Source: Marinobacter caseinilyticus (GTDB taxonomy: Bacteria; Pseudomonadota; Gammaproteobacteria; Pseudomonadales; Oleiphilaceae). Taken from it: a DNA stretch of 64,000 nt. How positions within the stretch are numbered: position 1 is the first letter of the stretch; each line of letters starts with the position of its first letter. This document shows positions 1-9,844 of the stretch, in pieces. The notes under the pieces are model-generated. The model did not search any database. It was not told the origin of the DNA and saw only the letters and a program-made list of their open reading frames with translations. The translations under genes were made by a program, and so were the position numbers. The stretch is taken from assembly GCF_011074955.1 (NCBI RefSeq), contig NZ_WUQJ01000011.1, positions 100,961 through 164,960 on the forward strand, in the 5' to 3' direction.

Positions 1-476
1 AGCTGGCCATTTTTGCGAGCCTCGGCCTGACGCTCCATCAACCGGTGGGCGTAGCAGATCGGCGCCGGCATCAGTACTTCGGTTTCATTGCTGGCGTAGC
101 CAAACATCAAACCCTGGTCGCCGGCACCCTGATCTTCCGGTTTCTGGCGATCGACGCCCTGGGCGATATCAACCGACTGCTTGCCGATGATATTGATCAC
201 GCCGCAGGTGTCGCCGTCGTAGCCGACTTTGGAGGAGGTGTAGCCCACGTCTTTGATGACAGAACGCACCAGATCCTCAAGGTCGACCCACGCAGACGTG
301 GTGATTTCACCGCCGACAATGGCGACGCCGGTTTTAACCATGGTTTCGCAGGCAACCCGGGCATTGGGGTCTTCGGTGAGGATGGCGTCCAGCACGGCAT
401 CGGAAATCTGGTCGGCCAGCTTGTCCGGGTGGCCTTCAGAGACCGATTCCGAGGTGAAGATGCTGTAGTCAGACAT
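1..476 (-). CDS. metK: S-adenosylmethionine synthetase (N-terminal part, runs off the window)
   Basis: Makes S-adenosylmethionine from methionine and ATP in the cytoplasm. Read from 476 downwards, the protein begins [20 protein letters not shown], the standard MetK N-terminus with the GHPDK ATP-binding motif. It continues through [10 protein letters not shown] and ends inside the gene at the window edge, so about 158 of some 390 residues are visible. A GAGGAG Shine-Dalgarno sequence lies just upstream of the ATG. A palindrome at 565-580 matches one in front of the neighbouring ArsR/methyltransferase regulator gene, so SahR-type control is likely. Confidence 0.96.
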   Translation of the reverse strand, partial: MSDYSIFTSESVSEGHPDKLADQISDAVLDAILTEDPNARVACETMVKTGVAIVGGEITTSAWVDLEDLVRSVIKDVGYTSSKVGYDGDTCGVINIIGKQSVDIAQGVDRQKPEDQGAGDQGLMFGYASNETEVLMPAPICYAHRLMERQAEARKNGQ

Positions 477-564
477 GGGTATAGCTCCTCTTGAGCGCTT
501 ATTCATTAAGCTTTTAAAGTGGTCTGTCGCTCTGGATGCTGAGTAACAGACTGTTTCGTTGTGT

Positions 565-580
565 ATCAAAATATTTTGAT
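565..580. promoter_or_regulatory. Candidate SahR operator upstream of metK
   Basis: A perfect 16-bp palindrome, ATCAAAATATTTTGAT, sits about 90 bp upstream of the metK start, between metK and the regulator gene. Its geometry, ATCAA-N6-TTGAT, is the same as in the site upstream of the regulator at 1646-1665. ArsR-family proteins bind palindromes of this type. The assignment to this regulator is inferred from the shared motif and the gene order. Confidence 0.6.
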
Positions 581-598
581 GTTGCCCTTGCTGGCATG

Positions 599-1603
599 TC
601 AGGGGTGGCCTGACGATTTCCAGAATTCCCGAACCTGAACCTGAAACCCGTTGCGCAGCCCGATAAACAGGGATTCGCCCGCAGTCAGTCCGGCGTCATT
701 TGCCCAGGCGGTGATTTCTTCCGGCTCAAAGCCAAGCCAGAGATCGCCGCAATTTTCCTTGGCCCAATCCTGGTCGTGACTGCACAGGTCACTGACCACC
801 AGGCAACCACCGCCATTCATCAGGGCCGCGGCATCGAGCAGGATGTCGGCCGGGCTGGGCACGTGGTGCAGCACCATGTTCGCGACCACCAGGTCAAAGG
901 CATCCCCCCGGGCCAACAGGGTGTCGGTGACGCCCTCAATCAGGTCCACGTTGTTCAGTTTTTCTTCAATGCAGGTCCGGGTCGCCTTGGCCAGCATGTC
1001 CCGGGAATTGTCCAGAGCGACCACTTGCGGGCAGAGCTCGGCCAGAACCGGCAGGAATCCGCCTTCGCCCGGACCAATTTCCAGAGCCGTCTCCCACTGT
1101 TGCCGCACCGCTCGCTGGCGAATCAGCGCTGCGACAGGTTCGGCGTAGAGGTCAAAGGCGGCAATCAGCTCCTGTTGCTCCCGGAATTGCTCGGCGTGCC
1201 GGGCAAAAAACGCTTGCGACTGACTGGCACGCTGCGTGCGGATGGCTTCAATTCGCTGTTGCAGGTGCTTGGGCAGGGCGATCTGGTCAACCATTTCAAA
1301 TACCTGGCGCACGGTCTGGTCAGCGAGCTTGTTGCTCTCCAGGTGCAGGGGCCGGCGGTAGAAAATGGCGTTGCCTTCCCGCTGCGGCTCCAGCAAGCCG
1401 GCTTTGTGCATCACTTTCAGGTGGTGGCTCATGCCGGACTGGCGCATGTCGAACAACTGGCTCAGCTCCAGCACACCGAAGGTGTCACGCCGCAACACCC
1501 GCAAGATCTCCAGCCGCAACGGATCGCCGCTCGCTTTGTAGATCGGGGCCAGAGTGTCCACGGAGGACGAATCGGCAGGGGTGTGTGTCACGAGTGTATT
1601 CAT
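599..1603 (-). CDS. sahR: ArsR-family regulator fused to a SAM-dependent methyltransferase domain (SahR-like)
   Basis: About 334 residues. The N-terminal part (roughly 15-105) is an ArsR winged helix with LRLEILRVL and [20 protein letters not shown]. The C-terminal part is a class I methyltransferase fold with the SAM-binding motif [18 protein letters not shown], followed by [10 protein letters not shown]. This architecture next to metK matches SahR, the SAH-responsive repressor of the methionine cycle in Proteobacteria. I chose the ATG at 1603; a TTG 11 codons upstream is also open but neither start has a strong ribosome-binding site. The methyltransferase domain may sense SAH rather than catalyse. 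Identity as SahR is a family-based inference. Confidence 0.8.
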   Translation of the reverse strand: MNTLVTHTPADSSSVDTLAPIYKASGDPLRLEILRVLRRDTFGVLELSQLFDMRQSGMSHHLKVMHKAGLLEPQREGNAIFYRRPLHLESNKLADQTVRQVFEMVDQIALPKHLQQRIEAIRTQRASQSQAFFARHAEQFREQQELIAAFDLYAEPVAALIRQRAVRQQWETALEIGPGEGGFLPVLAELCPQVVALDNSRDMLAKATRTCIEEKLNNVDLIEGVTDTLLARGDAFDLVVANMVLHHVPSPADILLDAAALMNGGGCLVVSDLCSHDQDWAKENCGDLWLGFEPEEITAWANDAGLTAGESLFIGLRNGFQVQVREFWKSSGHP

Positions 1604-1645
1604 AAGATCGAAGTGTAGTGCGCGAGAATGGCTCAATCAATAGCA

Positions 1646-1665
1646 ATATCAAAAAAAATTGATAT
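1646..1665. promoter_or_regulatory. Candidate autoregulatory SahR operator
   Basis: Imperfect 20-bp palindrome with 7-bp arms (ATATCAA and TTGATAT) around six A residues, 43 bp upstream of the regulator's ATG. The inner core ATCAA-N6-TTGAT is the same as in the metK-proximal site at 565-580. It also lies in the divergent region ahead of tkt, so an effect on tkt cannot be excluded. Confidence 0.6.
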
Positions 1666-1829
1666 AGGTCTTGATTGGTGAGTTTGCTGGCGTTTCGGTA
1701 ATCCACAGTGGCCGTTTGTCAGTCCGATTTGCTCCGGTGGTCACTAATCGGCGAAAATACGCGCCTCATTTTTGAACCGCGTCTTTCCGACGCTTCAATC
1801 CGTGCAGCAAGTCAGTGGAGAAACCATCA

Positions 1830-3830
1830 ATGCCGTCTCGTAAAGATCTAGCCAATGCCATTCGTGCGCTCAGTATGGATGCAGTACAAAAGGCTAAATC
1901 CGGTCATCCGGGTGCACCCATGGGGATGGCAGACATTGCCGAGGTGCTGTGGAACAATTACCTGAACCACAATCCGGCCGATCCTGAGTGGGCCAACCGT
2001 GACCGGTTCGTGTTGTCTAACGGTCATGGCTCCATGCTCCAGTACTCACTGCTGCACCTCAGCGGGTACGACCTGTCCATCGACGATCTGAAAAATTTCC
2101 GCCAGTTGCATTCGCGCACACCGGGACACCCTGAGTATGGCTACACACCGGGTGTTCAGACCACCACCGGTCCGTTGGGTCAGGGCATTGCCAACGCGGT
2201 GGGTTTTGCCATTGCGGAGAAAGGCCTGGCGGCGCAGTTTAACCGTCCGGACCACAACCTGGTTGATCACTACACCTACGCTTTCCTGGGCGATGGCTGC
2301 CTGATGGAGGGCATCTCCCACGAAGTCTGTTCACTGGCGGGCACCCTGGGGCTGGGTAAGCTGATCCTGTTTTATGACGACAACGGCATCTCCATCGACG
2401 GTGAAGTGGAGGGCTGGTTTACTGACGACACACCGAAGCGGTTTGAGGCCTATGGCTGGCAGGTGATTCCTGCGGTTGATGGCCACGACGCCGATGCCGT
2501 CCGTCAGGCCATCGACGAAGCCCGGGCCAATACCACTCAACCCACCATGATCTGTTGCAAAACCATCATCGGCTTCGGCGCGCCCAACAAGCAGGGCACC
2601 GAGAGCTGTCACGGTGCACCGCTGGGCGACGACGAAATTGTTGCGGCGCGTGAAAACCTGGGTTGGAAATATGGGCCCTTCGAAGTGCCCAGCGAAATAT
2701 ACGCCCAGTGGGATGCGCGCGAAAAAGGCGCTGCCGCCCAGAAATCCTGGGAGACCAAGTTCGCGGCCTATGAAAAAGCGGAACCCCAACTGGCGGCTGA
2801 GTTCAAACGCCGTATGGCGGGCGATCTGCCCGCCGATTTCGCGGGCAAGGCCGATGCCTATATCCGTGAGTGTCAGGCCAAGGGCGAAACCATTGCCAGT
2901 CGCAAAGCCTCGCAGAACACCCTCAACGCCTACGGCCCGCTATTGCCCGAACTGCTCGGTGGCTCGGCCGATCTGGCCGGTTCCAACCTGACCATCTGGA
3001 GCGACAGCAAGGGTGTGTCGAAAGACGACGCCGGTGGCAACTACATCTATTACGGCGTGCGCGAATTTGGCATGGCCGCCATCATGAACGGCATCGCCCT
3101 GCACGGCGGCTTTGTGCCTTACGGCGCCACCTTCCTGATCTTCATGGAATACTGCCGTAACGCGGTCCGCATGGCGGCATTGATGAAGCAGCGCGCCATC
3201 ATGGTCTTCACCCACGATTCGATTGGTTTGGGTGAAGATGGCCCGACCCACCAGCCCGTTGAACAGTTGGCCAGCCTGCGCACCACCCCGAACATGAGCG
3301 TCTGGCGTCCGGCGGATGCCGTCGAGTCGGCGGTCGCCTGGAAAGCGGCGCTTGAACGTAAAGACGGTCCGTCGGCACTGGTGTTCTCGCGTCAGGCATT
3401 ACCGCATCAGGATCGTGACGACCAGCAGTTAAGCAATGTCGCCAAAGGCGGCTACGTGCTGTCCGACAGCGAAGGCACGCCGGAATTGATTCTGATTGCC
3501 ACCGGCTCCGAAGTCGGGCTGGCCCAGGATGCCGCCAAGGCCCTGCGAGACAACGGACGCCAGGTGCGTGTTGTGTCAATGCCATCCACCGACGTGTTTG
3601 AGACCCAGAGTGCGAACTACCGTCAGCAGGTGCTGCCGCTGGATGTCACCAACCGCATTGCCATCGAGGCCGCGATTGAAGACTACTGGTACAAATACGT
3701 CGGCCTTGATGGCCGGGTGATTGGTATGAGCACCTTTGGTGAGTCGGCACCGGCCGGTGAACTGTTCAAGGAGTTCGGATTCACTGTGGACAACGTAGTG
3801 TCTGTTGCCCAGGACCTGCTGGACGCTTGA
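1830..3830 (+). CDS. tkt: Transketolase
   Basis: Thiamine-diphosphate enzyme moving two-carbon units in the pentose phosphate pathway. 666 residues, the usual family length. The N-terminal region has [18 protein letters not shown] and the ThDP motif GDGCLMEG; the pyrimidine-binding domain has [20 protein letters not shown]. The ATG at 1830 is preceded by GGAG at good spacing; a GTG at 1815 in the same frame is less likely. First gene of an operon with epd, pgk and fba; its stop codon overlaps the epd start (TGATG). Confidence 0.97.
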   Translation: MPSRKDLANAIRALSMDAVQKAKSGHPGAPMGMADIAEVLWNNYLNHNPADPEWANRDRFVLSNGHGSMLQYSLLHLSGYDLSIDDLKNFRQLHSRTPGHPEYGYTPGVQTTTGPLGQGIANAVGFAIAEKGLAAQFNRPDHNLVDHYTYAFLGDGCLMEGISHEVCSLAGTLGLGKLILFYDDNGISIDGEVEGWFTDDTPKRFEAYGWQVIPAVDGHDADAVRQAIDEARANTTQPTMICCKTIIGFGAPNKQGTESCHGAPLGDDEIVAARENLGWKYGPFEVPSEIYAQWDAREKGAAAQKSWETKFAAYEKAEPQLAAEFKRRMAGDLPADFAGKADAYIRECQAKGETIASRKASQNTLNAYGPLLPELLGGSADLAGSNLTIWSDSKGVSKDDAGGNYIYYGVREFGMAAIMNGIALHGGFVPYGATFLIFMEYCRNAVRMAALMKQRAIMVFTHDSIGLGEDGPTHQPVEQLASLRTTPNMSVWRPADAVESAVAWKAALERKDGPSALVFSRQALPHQDRDDQQLSNVAKGGYVLSDSEGTPELILIATGSEVGLAQDAAKALRDNGRQVRVVSMPSTDVFETQSANYRQQVLPLDVTNRIAIEAAIEDYWYKYVGLDGRVIGMSTFGESAPAGELFKEFGFTVDNVVSVAQDLLDA

Positions 3831-4861
3831 TGACTGCTACCGGGACACCCTATCGGGTTGCCATTAATGGCTATGGTCGTATTGGCCAGTGTGTGCTGCG
3901 CGCGTTGTATGAAAGCGGCTTACGTGACCACTTGCAGGTGGTGGCGATCAATGAGCTGGCAGACATCGACACCATCGCGCATCTGACCAAGTACGACTCG
4001 ACCCATGGCCGCTTCCAGGGCGAGGTCCGGGTTGAAGACGAAGCCCTGGTGGTCAATGGTGACCGGATCGAGGTGGTCAGTCAGTCCGACCCCTCGCATT
4101 TGCCCTGGGGGCTGCTGGGCATTGACCTGGTGCTGGAGTGCTCGGGGGCGTTTTCCGAACGTGCCATGGCGGAGGTGCATCTTGGCGCTGGTGCGCGCCG
4201 GCTGCTGTTTTCCCAGCCCGCCGAGTCCGACGTTGACCGCACCGTGGTGTTCGGTATCAATGAGCACGATTTACGGGCCACCGATAAAATTGTGTCCAGC
4301 GCCTCCTGCACCACCAACTGCATTGTGCCGGTGATCAAGGTGCTGAATGACGCGCTTGGGGTCGAGCATGGCACCACCACCACCATTCACGCCGCCATGA
4401 ACGACCAGCCGGTGATTGATGCCTATCACCACCAGGACCTGCGGCGCACCCGCAGTGCGTTGCATAACATTGTTCCGGTAGACACCGGCCTGGCGAAAGG
4501 CATTGAGCGACTGTTACCGGAGATGCAGGGTCGCTTCAGTTCCGTGGCCATGCGGGTTCCAACCATGAATGTGTCGGCCATCGACATGACCGTCAACGTG
4601 CGCACCGCAACCTCGGTTGAGGCCGTTAATCGCTTGCTCAGACAGGCGGCGCAAGGCCCGCTGGCGGGCATTCTGGGCTATACCGACGAATTGCTGGCCA
4701 GTTCGGATTTTAATCATGACCCGCATTCCGGAATACTGGATGGCGGCCAGACCCGGGTAACCGGTGACCGCATGGTGAAGGTGTTGTGCTGGTTTGATAA
4801 CGAGTGGGGCTTTGCCAACCGGATGCTGGATGTCAGCCGGAGTTGGCTGGACCTGCGCTGA
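3830..4861 (+). CDS. epd: Erythrose-4-phosphate dehydrogenase (GAPDH family)
   Basis: 343 residues with an N-terminal Rossmann motif INGYGRIGQ and the catalytic cysteine in SSASCTTNC. The INELAD and DFNHDPHS segments are typical of Epd rather than glycolytic GapA. Epd oxidises erythrose 4-phosphate to 4-phosphoerythronate for pyridoxal phosphate synthesis. That fits its position directly after transketolase, which makes erythrose 4-phosphate, and before pgk, the usual gammaproteobacterial order. The ATG shares one base with the tkt stop, implying translational coupling. Dual GAPDH activity cannot be ruled out from sequence. Confidence 0.88.
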   Translation: MTATGTPYRVAINGYGRIGQCVLRALYESGLRDHLQVVAINELADIDTIAHLTKYDSTHGRFQGEVRVEDEALVVNGDRIEVVSQSDPSHLPWGLLGIDLVLECSGAFSERAMAEVHLGAGARRLLFSQPAESDVDRTVVFGINEHDLRATDKIVSSASCTTNCIVPVIKVLNDALGVEHGTTTTIHAAMNDQPVIDAYHHQDLRRTRSALHNIVPVDTGLAKGIERLLPEMQGRFSSVAMRVPTMNVSAIDMTVNVRTATSVEAVNRLLRQAAQGPLAGILGYTDELLASSDFNHDPHSGILDGGQTRVTGDRMVKVLCWFDNEWGFANRMLDVSRSWLDLR

Positions 4862-4899
4862 GCGTTTTGAAATTTGAAACTTTAGGAAGAGACCGCGTT

Positions 4900-6060
4900 A
4901 TGGCCATTAAAAAAATGACCGATCTGAAGCTTGCCGGCAAGCGAGTGCTGATCCGGGAAGACCTCAACGTACCCGTCAAAGACGGTAAAGTGACCAGCGA
5001 CGCCCGCATCCGCGCCTCACTGCCAACCATCAAGGCAGCGCAGAAAGCCGGGGCCAAGGTCATGCTGATGTCTCATCTGGGTCGCCCGGACGAGGGCGTT
5101 TACGACCAGGCGGCGTCCCTGCAGCCGGTGGCGGATTACCTGACTCAGGCACTGGGACAGCCGGTGCGGCTGGTAAAAGAGTATCTGGACGGCGTCGACC
5201 TTGCGGAGGGAGACGTGGTCCTGTTTGAGAACGTGCGCTTTAATAAAGGCGAGAAGAAAGACGACGAGACTCTGGCAAAGCAGTACGCTGCGCTGTGTGA
5301 TGTCTATGTGATGGACGCCTTCGGCACCGCTCACCGAGCCCAGGCGTCGACCCACGGTGTTGCCCGGTTTGCCCCGCAAGCGTGCGCCGGCCCGCTGTTG
5401 GCGGCCGAACTTGAGGCGCTGGGCAAAGCCCTGGACAATCCGGCCAAGCCGGTAGTGGCGATTGTCGGAGGCTCGAAGGTTTCCACCAAGCTGGATGTCC
5501 TGACCGCGTTGACGGGCCTTTGTGATCAGCTGATTGTTGGCGGCGGAATCGCCAATACCTTTTTGGCAGCCGCCGGCCACCCGGTAGGCAAGTCGTTGTG
5601 TGAGCATGAATTGCTGGACACGGCGCGGGCCATCGCTGCAAAAGTCGATATTCCACTGCCAGTGGACGTGGTCGTTGCCAAGGCGTTTTCGGAAACGGCG
5701 GAAGCCACCATCAAGAACATCAGCGATGTGGCTGAGGATGACATGATTCTGGATGTCGGCCCCCAGACGGCCAGCGACTTTGCCCGGCTGTTGAAGTCAG
5801 CCAAAACGATTCTCTGGAACGGTCCGGTGGGTGTATTTGAATTTGACCAGTTTGGTAATGGTACCCGGGCGCTGGCCGATGCAATTGCCGAAAGTGATGC
5901 GTTTTCACTGGCGGGCGGTGGTGACACGGTCGCCGCCGTCGACAAATACAACATCAGTGACAAGATTTCGTACATCTCGACCGGAGGTGGTGCGTTTCTT
6001 GAATTTGTTGAAGGTAAAACGCTGCCAGCCGTCGCTGTACTGGAAGAGCGTGGTGCTTAG
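4900..6060 (+). CDS. pgk: Phosphoglycerate kinase
   Basis: 386 residues, standard bacterial length. It transfers phosphate between 1,3-bisphosphoglycerate and ADP in glycolysis and gluconeogenesis. Visible motifs are [27 protein letters not shown] and [14 protein letters not shown] at the substrate side, [10 protein letters not shown] in the middle, and the C-terminal nucleotide-binding [15 protein letters not shown]. The ATG at 4900 follows an AGGA sequence; the frame is open further upstream but that part lies inside epd. Third gene of the tkt-epd-pgk-fba operon. Confidence 0.97.
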   Translation: MAIKKMTDLKLAGKRVLIREDLNVPVKDGKVTSDARIRASLPTIKAAQKAGAKVMLMSHLGRPDEGVYDQAASLQPVADYLTQALGQPVRLVKEYLDGVDLAEGDVVLFENVRFNKGEKKDDETLAKQYAALCDVYVMDAFGTAHRAQASTHGVARFAPQACAGPLLAAELEALGKALDNPAKPVVAIVGGSKVSTKLDVLTALTGLCDQLIVGGGIANTFLAAAGHPVGKSLCEHELLDTARAIAAKVDIPLPVDVVVAKAFSETAEATIKNISDVAEDDMILDVGPQTASDFARLLKSAKTILWNGPVGVFEFDQFGNGTRALADAIAESDAFSLAGGGDTVAAVDKYNISDKISYISTGGGAFLEFVEGKTLPAVAVLEERGA

Positions 6061-6132
6061 TCTTTGTATGCCCGGGCGGTGAAACCACGGCCCGGCACCC
6101 GATTGCTTACTGATTAATTGAGGAGATTTTCG

Positions 6133-7197
6133 ATGGCCCTGATTTCAATGCGCCAAATGCTGGATCACGCAGCTGAGTACGGATACGGTGTACCCGCATT
6201 CAACGTAAACAACGTGGAGCAAATGCGCGCAATCATGGAGGCTGCGGATAAAACCGATTCTCCAGTGATTGTTCAGGCGTCTGCCGGTGCGCGCAAATAC
6301 GCGGGCGCGCCCTTCCTCCGCCACCTGATTTTGGCAGCGGTCGAGGAGTTTCCTCATATTCCGGTGGTGATGCACCAGGACCATGGCACCAGTCCCGCAA
6401 TTTGCCAGCGCTCCATTCAGCTCGGCTTCAGTTCCGTCATGATGGACGGTTCCCTGGGTGAAGACGGCAAAACTCCGGCCGACTACGAGTACAACGTCAA
6501 TGTCACCCGCCGTGCGGTGGATATGGCCCATGCCTGCGGTGTGTCGGTTGAAGGCGAGTTGGGTTGTCTGGGCTCCCTGGAAACCGGCCAGGCAGGTGAA
6601 GAAGACGGTGTGGGTGCCGAAGGTACGCTGGACCATAGCCAGATGCTGACCGATCCGGAAGAAGCGGCAGACTTCGTCAAGAAAACCCATGTGGATGCCC
6701 TGGCCATTGCAATCGGCACCAGCCACGGTGCCTACAAGTTTACCCGTCCGCCAACGGGCGACATTCTGGCGATTGACCAGATCAAGGCGATCCACAAGCG
6801 TATTCCCGATACTCATCTGGTCATGCACGGCTCCAGCTCGGTACCCCAGGAGTGGTTGGAAATCATCAACCAGTATGGCGGTAATATCTCGGAAACATAC
6901 GGTGTGCCGGTCGAAGAAATCGTCGAGGGCATCAAGCACGGCGTGCGCAAGGTCAATATCGATACCGATTTGCGCCTGGCCAGCACCGGTGCGATCCGTC
7001 GTTTCCTGGCCCAGAACCCGGCCGAATTCGACCCCCGCAAATACCTGAAAGAATCCATCAAGGCCATGAGCGATATCTGTGTCGCTCGCTACGAGGCGTT
7101 TGGAACGGCGGGTAACGCAAGCAAGATCAAGGCCGTGAGCCTGGAAGAGATGTTCAAGCGCTATGAGCGTGGTGAGCTGGACCCCAAGGTCAACTAA
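6133..7197 (+). CDS. fba: Class II fructose-1,6-bisphosphate aldolase
   Basis: 354 residues; a zinc-dependent aldolase interconverting fructose 1,6-bisphosphate with the triose phosphates. Zinc-ligand and active-site segments are visible: [29 protein letters not shown] and [11 protein letters not shown], with NIDTDLRLA near the C-terminus. The length and the [20 protein letters not shown] start match the Calvin-cycle-type subclass used for gluconeogenesis in pseudomonads and relatives. An AGGAG sequence precedes the ATG at 6133. Last gene of the operon; a REP-like element follows about 100 bp downstream. Confidence 0.95.
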   Translation: MALISMRQMLDHAAEYGYGVPAFNVNNVEQMRAIMEAADKTDSPVIVQASAGARKYAGAPFLRHLILAAVEEFPHIPVVMHQDHGTSPAICQRSIQLGFSSVMMDGSLGEDGKTPADYEYNVNVTRRAVDMAHACGVSVEGELGCLGSLETGQAGEEDGVGAEGTLDHSQMLTDPEEAADFVKKTHVDALAIAIGTSHGAYKFTRPPTGDILAIDQIKAIHKRIPDTHLVMHGSSSVPQEWLEIINQYGGNISETYGVPVEEIVEGIKHGVRKVNIDTDLRLASTGAIRRFLAQNPAEFDPRKYLKESIKAMSDICVARYEAFGTAGNASKIKAVSLEEMFKRYERGELDPKVN

Positions 7198-7297
7198 GCC
7201 TCAGTTCGGCAACAAGGTCGGTTTGTCGCGCATCGTCGGCAAGGAAGCTCGGTTATGTGCGGCAGGCGCGTCGACCCTGGCCGCTGAGCTGCTCTTT

Positions 7298-7390
7298 GTA
7301 GCCGACGCTTCAGCTTCGGAGGGCCCGCCAGGGCCCTGGAAGTCAACCCGGCAGGCCCAGGGCCTGCTCCGAAGCTGAAGCGTCGGCTAC
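7298..7390. repeat. REP/BIME-like element, copy 1
   Basis: A perfect 24-bp inverted repeat (7298-7321 and 7367-7390) begins GTAGCCGACGCTTC and encloses two smaller hairpins: GGGCCC-GCCA-GGGCCC near 7320-7335 and GCAGGCC-CAG-GGCCTGC near 7351-7367. The structure would fold as a three-stem clover. A second copy lies at 44612-44703. The 5' GTAG tetranucleotide is the type recognised by REP-associated transposases. It follows the fba operon and may stabilise or end its transcript. Confidence 0.75.
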
Positions 7391-7465
7391 ACTGGCGGGA
7401 GGCAGCTTCGGTGACCGCGTGCAACGTTCGTGCGCCCACGCCAACCAGCAATGAGCCATAAAAAA

Positions 7466-7496
7466 AGCCGGTAGGGTGCTCTCGCACCCTCCGGCT
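7466..7496 (-). terminator. Rho-independent terminator for the repeat-protein gene
   Basis: A 13-bp stem with one bulged base and a TCTC loop (AGCCGG and AGGGTGC paired with GCACCCT and CCGGCT). The A-run at 7460-7466 becomes a U-tract on the minus strand, so it ends transcription of the leftward gene at 7520-8803. Confidence 0.8.
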
Positions 7497-7519
7497 TGTT
7501 CGGTTTGGCACCTCAGCCG

Positions 7520-8803
7520 TCAGAATTTGCTGGCCGCAAATTCGAAGGTCGCGATGGCGCCCGCCAGTTCGGATACCGTCATAACGGGTTTCTGGGGCGG
7601 CTTGACCGATGGCCAGGCCTTTTTGACCTGCGTGTATGCGGCCATCATCTCTTGGTAGCCATCCGCATTCCGATTTTTGAACAACCCTGACTTCGACGTC
7701 AGAATGCTCTCGCCCACCAGTACAAAGCCTCGGGCATCCTGATACTCCGCTGTATTCACGAAACGCTCGCCGTCCACGGCCTCACGGTATTCGCTCAGGG
7801 ACGTCTTGAGCAGCGCCACCAATACCTTGCTAAGAAAACCCGGATCTTGCTTCAGGTCATCGTCGATGGCGTCCATGGCAGTCTGAATGCGGCCGATGGA
7901 CGTTGCCAGCAGCGGCTTGATCTCGTCCCAGGATTCACCCTCTTCGGCTTCCTGTTCCAGGTGTTCAAGCACGTCCTCGAAGGGTGCGACGCCACGGCTC
8001 TTAAATGCCGCTTCAAGTGGTTCGTAATGCTCTGTCAGCGGGTGCTCGAAGTGAGCAATCGCATTCTCCTGCTGATTGGCCCGGTAAAGCTCACCGGCCA
8101 CGGCCAGGTGGCCTTGCATCATCGCCAGGCTGCTGTAATAAACCCCTGGGTTGCTGGCCGACAGGGCAGAACTACCGCTCTCGCCACCTTCGCCACCTTC
8201 GCCACCTTCACCGCCTTCACCGCCTTCGCTTTCGGTTAGGTAAGCAAAGCCCGAGAAGGCTTCGGAGTTAAAATGGTGGGCGCCGGCCTCACCACCTTCA
8301 CCGCCTTCGTGATGCTTGCCGTGCTCACCGCCTTCACCGCCTTCGTGGTGCTTGCCGTGCTCGCCGCCTTCACCGCCTTCGTGATGCTTGCCGTGCTCGC
8401 CGCCTTCACCGCCTTCGTGATGCTTGCCGTGCTCACCACCTTCACCGCCTTCGTGGTGCTTGCCGTGCTCGCCGCCTTCACCGCCCTCGGGATGCTTGCC
8501 GTGCTCACCGCCTTCACCACCCTCGGGATGCTTGCCGTGCTCACCACCTTCACCGCCTTCGTGGTGCTTGCCATGCTCGCCGCCTTCACCACCTTCGTGG
8601 TGCTTGCCTTGCTCACCGCCTTCACCACCTTCATGGTATTCGGTTTCGCCAGCCTCACCGGCGTCAGCCAGCAGCAAGGCGGACGCCGACCCTGATGCAA
8701 CCGTGTCCGCTGGGGCATGAGATTCTGCAAAGGTATTGCCGGACGCACCCAGCAGTACGCTGGCGCCAACGCCAACCCATAGTTTCGTTCTGGTGTTACT
8801 CAC
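7520..8803 (-). CDS. Exported His/Gly/Glu-rich tandem-repeat protein, function unknown
   Basis: 427 residues. A signal peptide covers about residues 1-26 (VLLGASGNTFA). Residues 57-176 are ten near-identical 12-residue repeats of the form [HP]EGGEGGEHGKH. A short EGGEGG run follows, then a C-terminal half of about 200 residues that looks helical and repeat-free (YYSSLAMMQGHLAVAGELYR and onward). The start is GTG at 8803: a strong AGGAG lies upstream, and the nearby ATG stops at once. The repeats are rich in His and Glu, which suggests metal binding in the periplasm, but this is inference. It is divergent from a PKHD-type dioxygenase across an intergenic region with a Fur-box-like sequence. 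I know no function for this family. Confidence 0.85.
   Translation of the reverse strand: MSNTRTKLWVGVGASVLLGASGNTFAESHAPADTVASGSASALLLADAGEAGETEYHEGGEGGEQGKHHEGGEGGEHGKHHEGGEGGEHGKHPEGGEGGEHGKHPEGGEGGEHGKHHEGGEGGEHGKHHEGGEGGEHGKHHEGGEGGEHGKHHEGGEGGEHGKHHEGGEGGEAGAHHFNSEAFSGFAYLTESEGGEGGEGGEGGEGGESGSSALSASNPGVYYSSLAMMQGHLAVAGELYRANQQENAIAHFEHPLTEHYEPLEAAFKSRGVAPFEDVLEHLEQEAEEGESWDEIKPLLATSIGRIQTAMDAIDDDLKQDPGFLSKVLVALLKTSLSEYREAVDGERFVNTAEYQDARGFVLVGESILTSKSGLFKNRNADGYQEMMAAYTQVKKAWPSVKPPQKPVMTVSELAGAIATFEFAASKF
8276..8635. repeat. 36-bp tandem repeat array inside the repeat-protein gene
   Basis: Ten in-frame 36-bp units encode the 12-residue repeat. Eight central units are nearly identical in DNA, with two Pro for His changes and silent GCC/ACC changes. 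The outermost units are diverged (QGK at the N-terminal end, AGA at the C-terminal end). High DNA identity implies recent expansion or homogenisation, and length variation between strains is likely. Confidence 0.9.
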
Positions 8804-8899
8804 GATACATTCTCCTCATGTTTTGGGCAGGTAGAAACCTTCGCGCTTTACCTGGCTACTGATCATAATTTTGCGGTAGCATGCACCACAGTTCTTGCT

Positions 8900-8918
8900 A
8901 ATGCAAATTGTTCGCATT
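8900..8918. promoter_or_regulatory. Fur-box-like site between the repeat-protein and hydroxylase genes
   Basis: The 19-bp sequence AATGCAAATTGTTCGCATT matches the consensus AATGAGAATNATTCTCATT at 14 or 15 of 18 defined positions by hand comparison. It lies 37 bp upstream of the hydroxylase ATG and about 100 bp upstream of the repeat-protein start, so it could control both. PKHD hydroxylases of the YbiX/PiuC type are known iron-regulated genes, which supports it. Confidence 0.5.
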
Positions 8919-8954
8919 TAAATAACGATTCAGTAATGGGAGGCTGAGCCAAAT

Positions 8955-9629
8955 ATGATTCTGTGTATTGCTGATGTGATTCCGGTCGCCATGGTCGGGC
9001 AGCTACGCACTGCTTTGGCGGGTTTGCCATTTCACGATGGTCGGGAAACCGCCGGCTGGCACGCCCGAACCGTGAAGAACAACAGTCAGGCTGACAGCCG
9101 TCATCCCGAAGTGGAGGCCTTGCGGACCGATGTTGGGGCTTTGCTCCAGCAACACCCGTTATTTCAAATGGCGGTTCGGCCAAAACGCATCAAGCCACTG
9201 ATGTTCAGTCGATACAGTCAGGGCATGAACTATGGCAATCATGTGGACGATGCGGTCATGAGCAGTCCCGACGGGCCGATGCGAACCGATATCTCCTACA
9301 CCCTGTTTCTCAGCAATCCCGAGAACTACGAGGGCGGTGAGCTGATCATTGACGAAACCGCAGGCGAGCGAGAATTCAAACTGTCGGCCGGATCGATGGT
9401 CATATACCCGTCCTCCACACTCCATCGGGTTGAACCGGTCACGAAAGGCGAGCGACTGGCCGCTGTGGGTTGGTCTCAAAGTCTGGTGCGTAGCCCCGAC
9501 CAACGGCAAGTCCTGTTTGACCTCGACACCACCCGCCGTCGGATGTTTGAGGGCAAAGGAAAAACCGAAGACTTTGACGCCATCTCGAAGAGCTATTCCA
9601 ACTTGCTGAGGATGTGGGCCGACCTCTGA
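8955..9629 (+). CDS. piuC: PKHD-type Fe(II)/2-oxoglutarate dioxygenase (YbiX/PiuC family)
   Basis: 224 residues, the usual length. The jelly-roll core carries the iron ligands H96 and D98 (GNHVDDA) and H157 (STLHRVEPV), and R167 binds 2-oxoglutarate; all are intact. Family members are Fur-regulated and usually sit beside TonB-dependent siderophore receptors, but no receptor is present here. Instead the gene is divergent from the exported repeat protein. A GGGAGG ribosome-binding site precedes the ATG. The substrate of the family is not known. Confidence 0.9.
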   Translation: MILCIADVIPVAMVGQLRTALAGLPFHDGRETAGWHARTVKNNSQADSRHPEVEALRTDVGALLQQHPLFQMAVRPKRIKPLMFSRYSQGMNYGNHVDDAVMSSPDGPMRTDISYTLFLSNPENYEGGELIIDETAGEREFKLSAGSMVIYPSSTLHRVEPVTKGERLAAVGWSQSLVRSPDQRQVLFDLDTTRRRMFEGKGKTEDFDAISKSYSNLLRMWADL

Positions 9630-9656
9630 CCTCAAGCTTACCCCCAAAACCACGTG

Positions 9657-9674
9657 GCCGCCCAAAGGGGCGGC
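9657..9674. terminator. Weak hairpin after the dioxygenase gene
   Basis: GCCGCCC-AAAG-GGGCGGC forms a 7-bp GC stem 28 bp after the stop. No T-tract follows, so termination is uncertain. The rest of the gap before cbpA holds no further gene that I can see. Confidence 0.3.
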
Positions 9675-9844
9675 TTGAGTCGCGAATTTGGGTGCGCCAG
9701 TCTCTAGCGTGTGATCTGGCGGGAACCTGACCCGGATCAAACGGCCCAGGCTCGGCTACTTGTAATCTTGAGCATTGCATCAATTGTATCGCTAGGAGCC
9801 TGTGGCAATTTTGGCTATGGGTTTGTGCAGATGCGAGGGTTCGA

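Noticed and set aside
477..598. SAM riboswitch before metK
   Set aside because: The leader is short and shows no SAM-I, SAM-II or SAH riboswitch core; the shared palindrome explains control better.
8273..8695. Plus-strand hydrophobic repeat frame (FTAFVVLAVLA-like)
   Set aside because: It is the complement of the GEGGEH repeats; apparent membrane segments are an effect of the repeat.
9765..9790. Heat-shock promoter for cbpA (CTTGAG and a -10)
   Set aside because: The -10 half does not resemble CCCCAT; only the -35 half fits.
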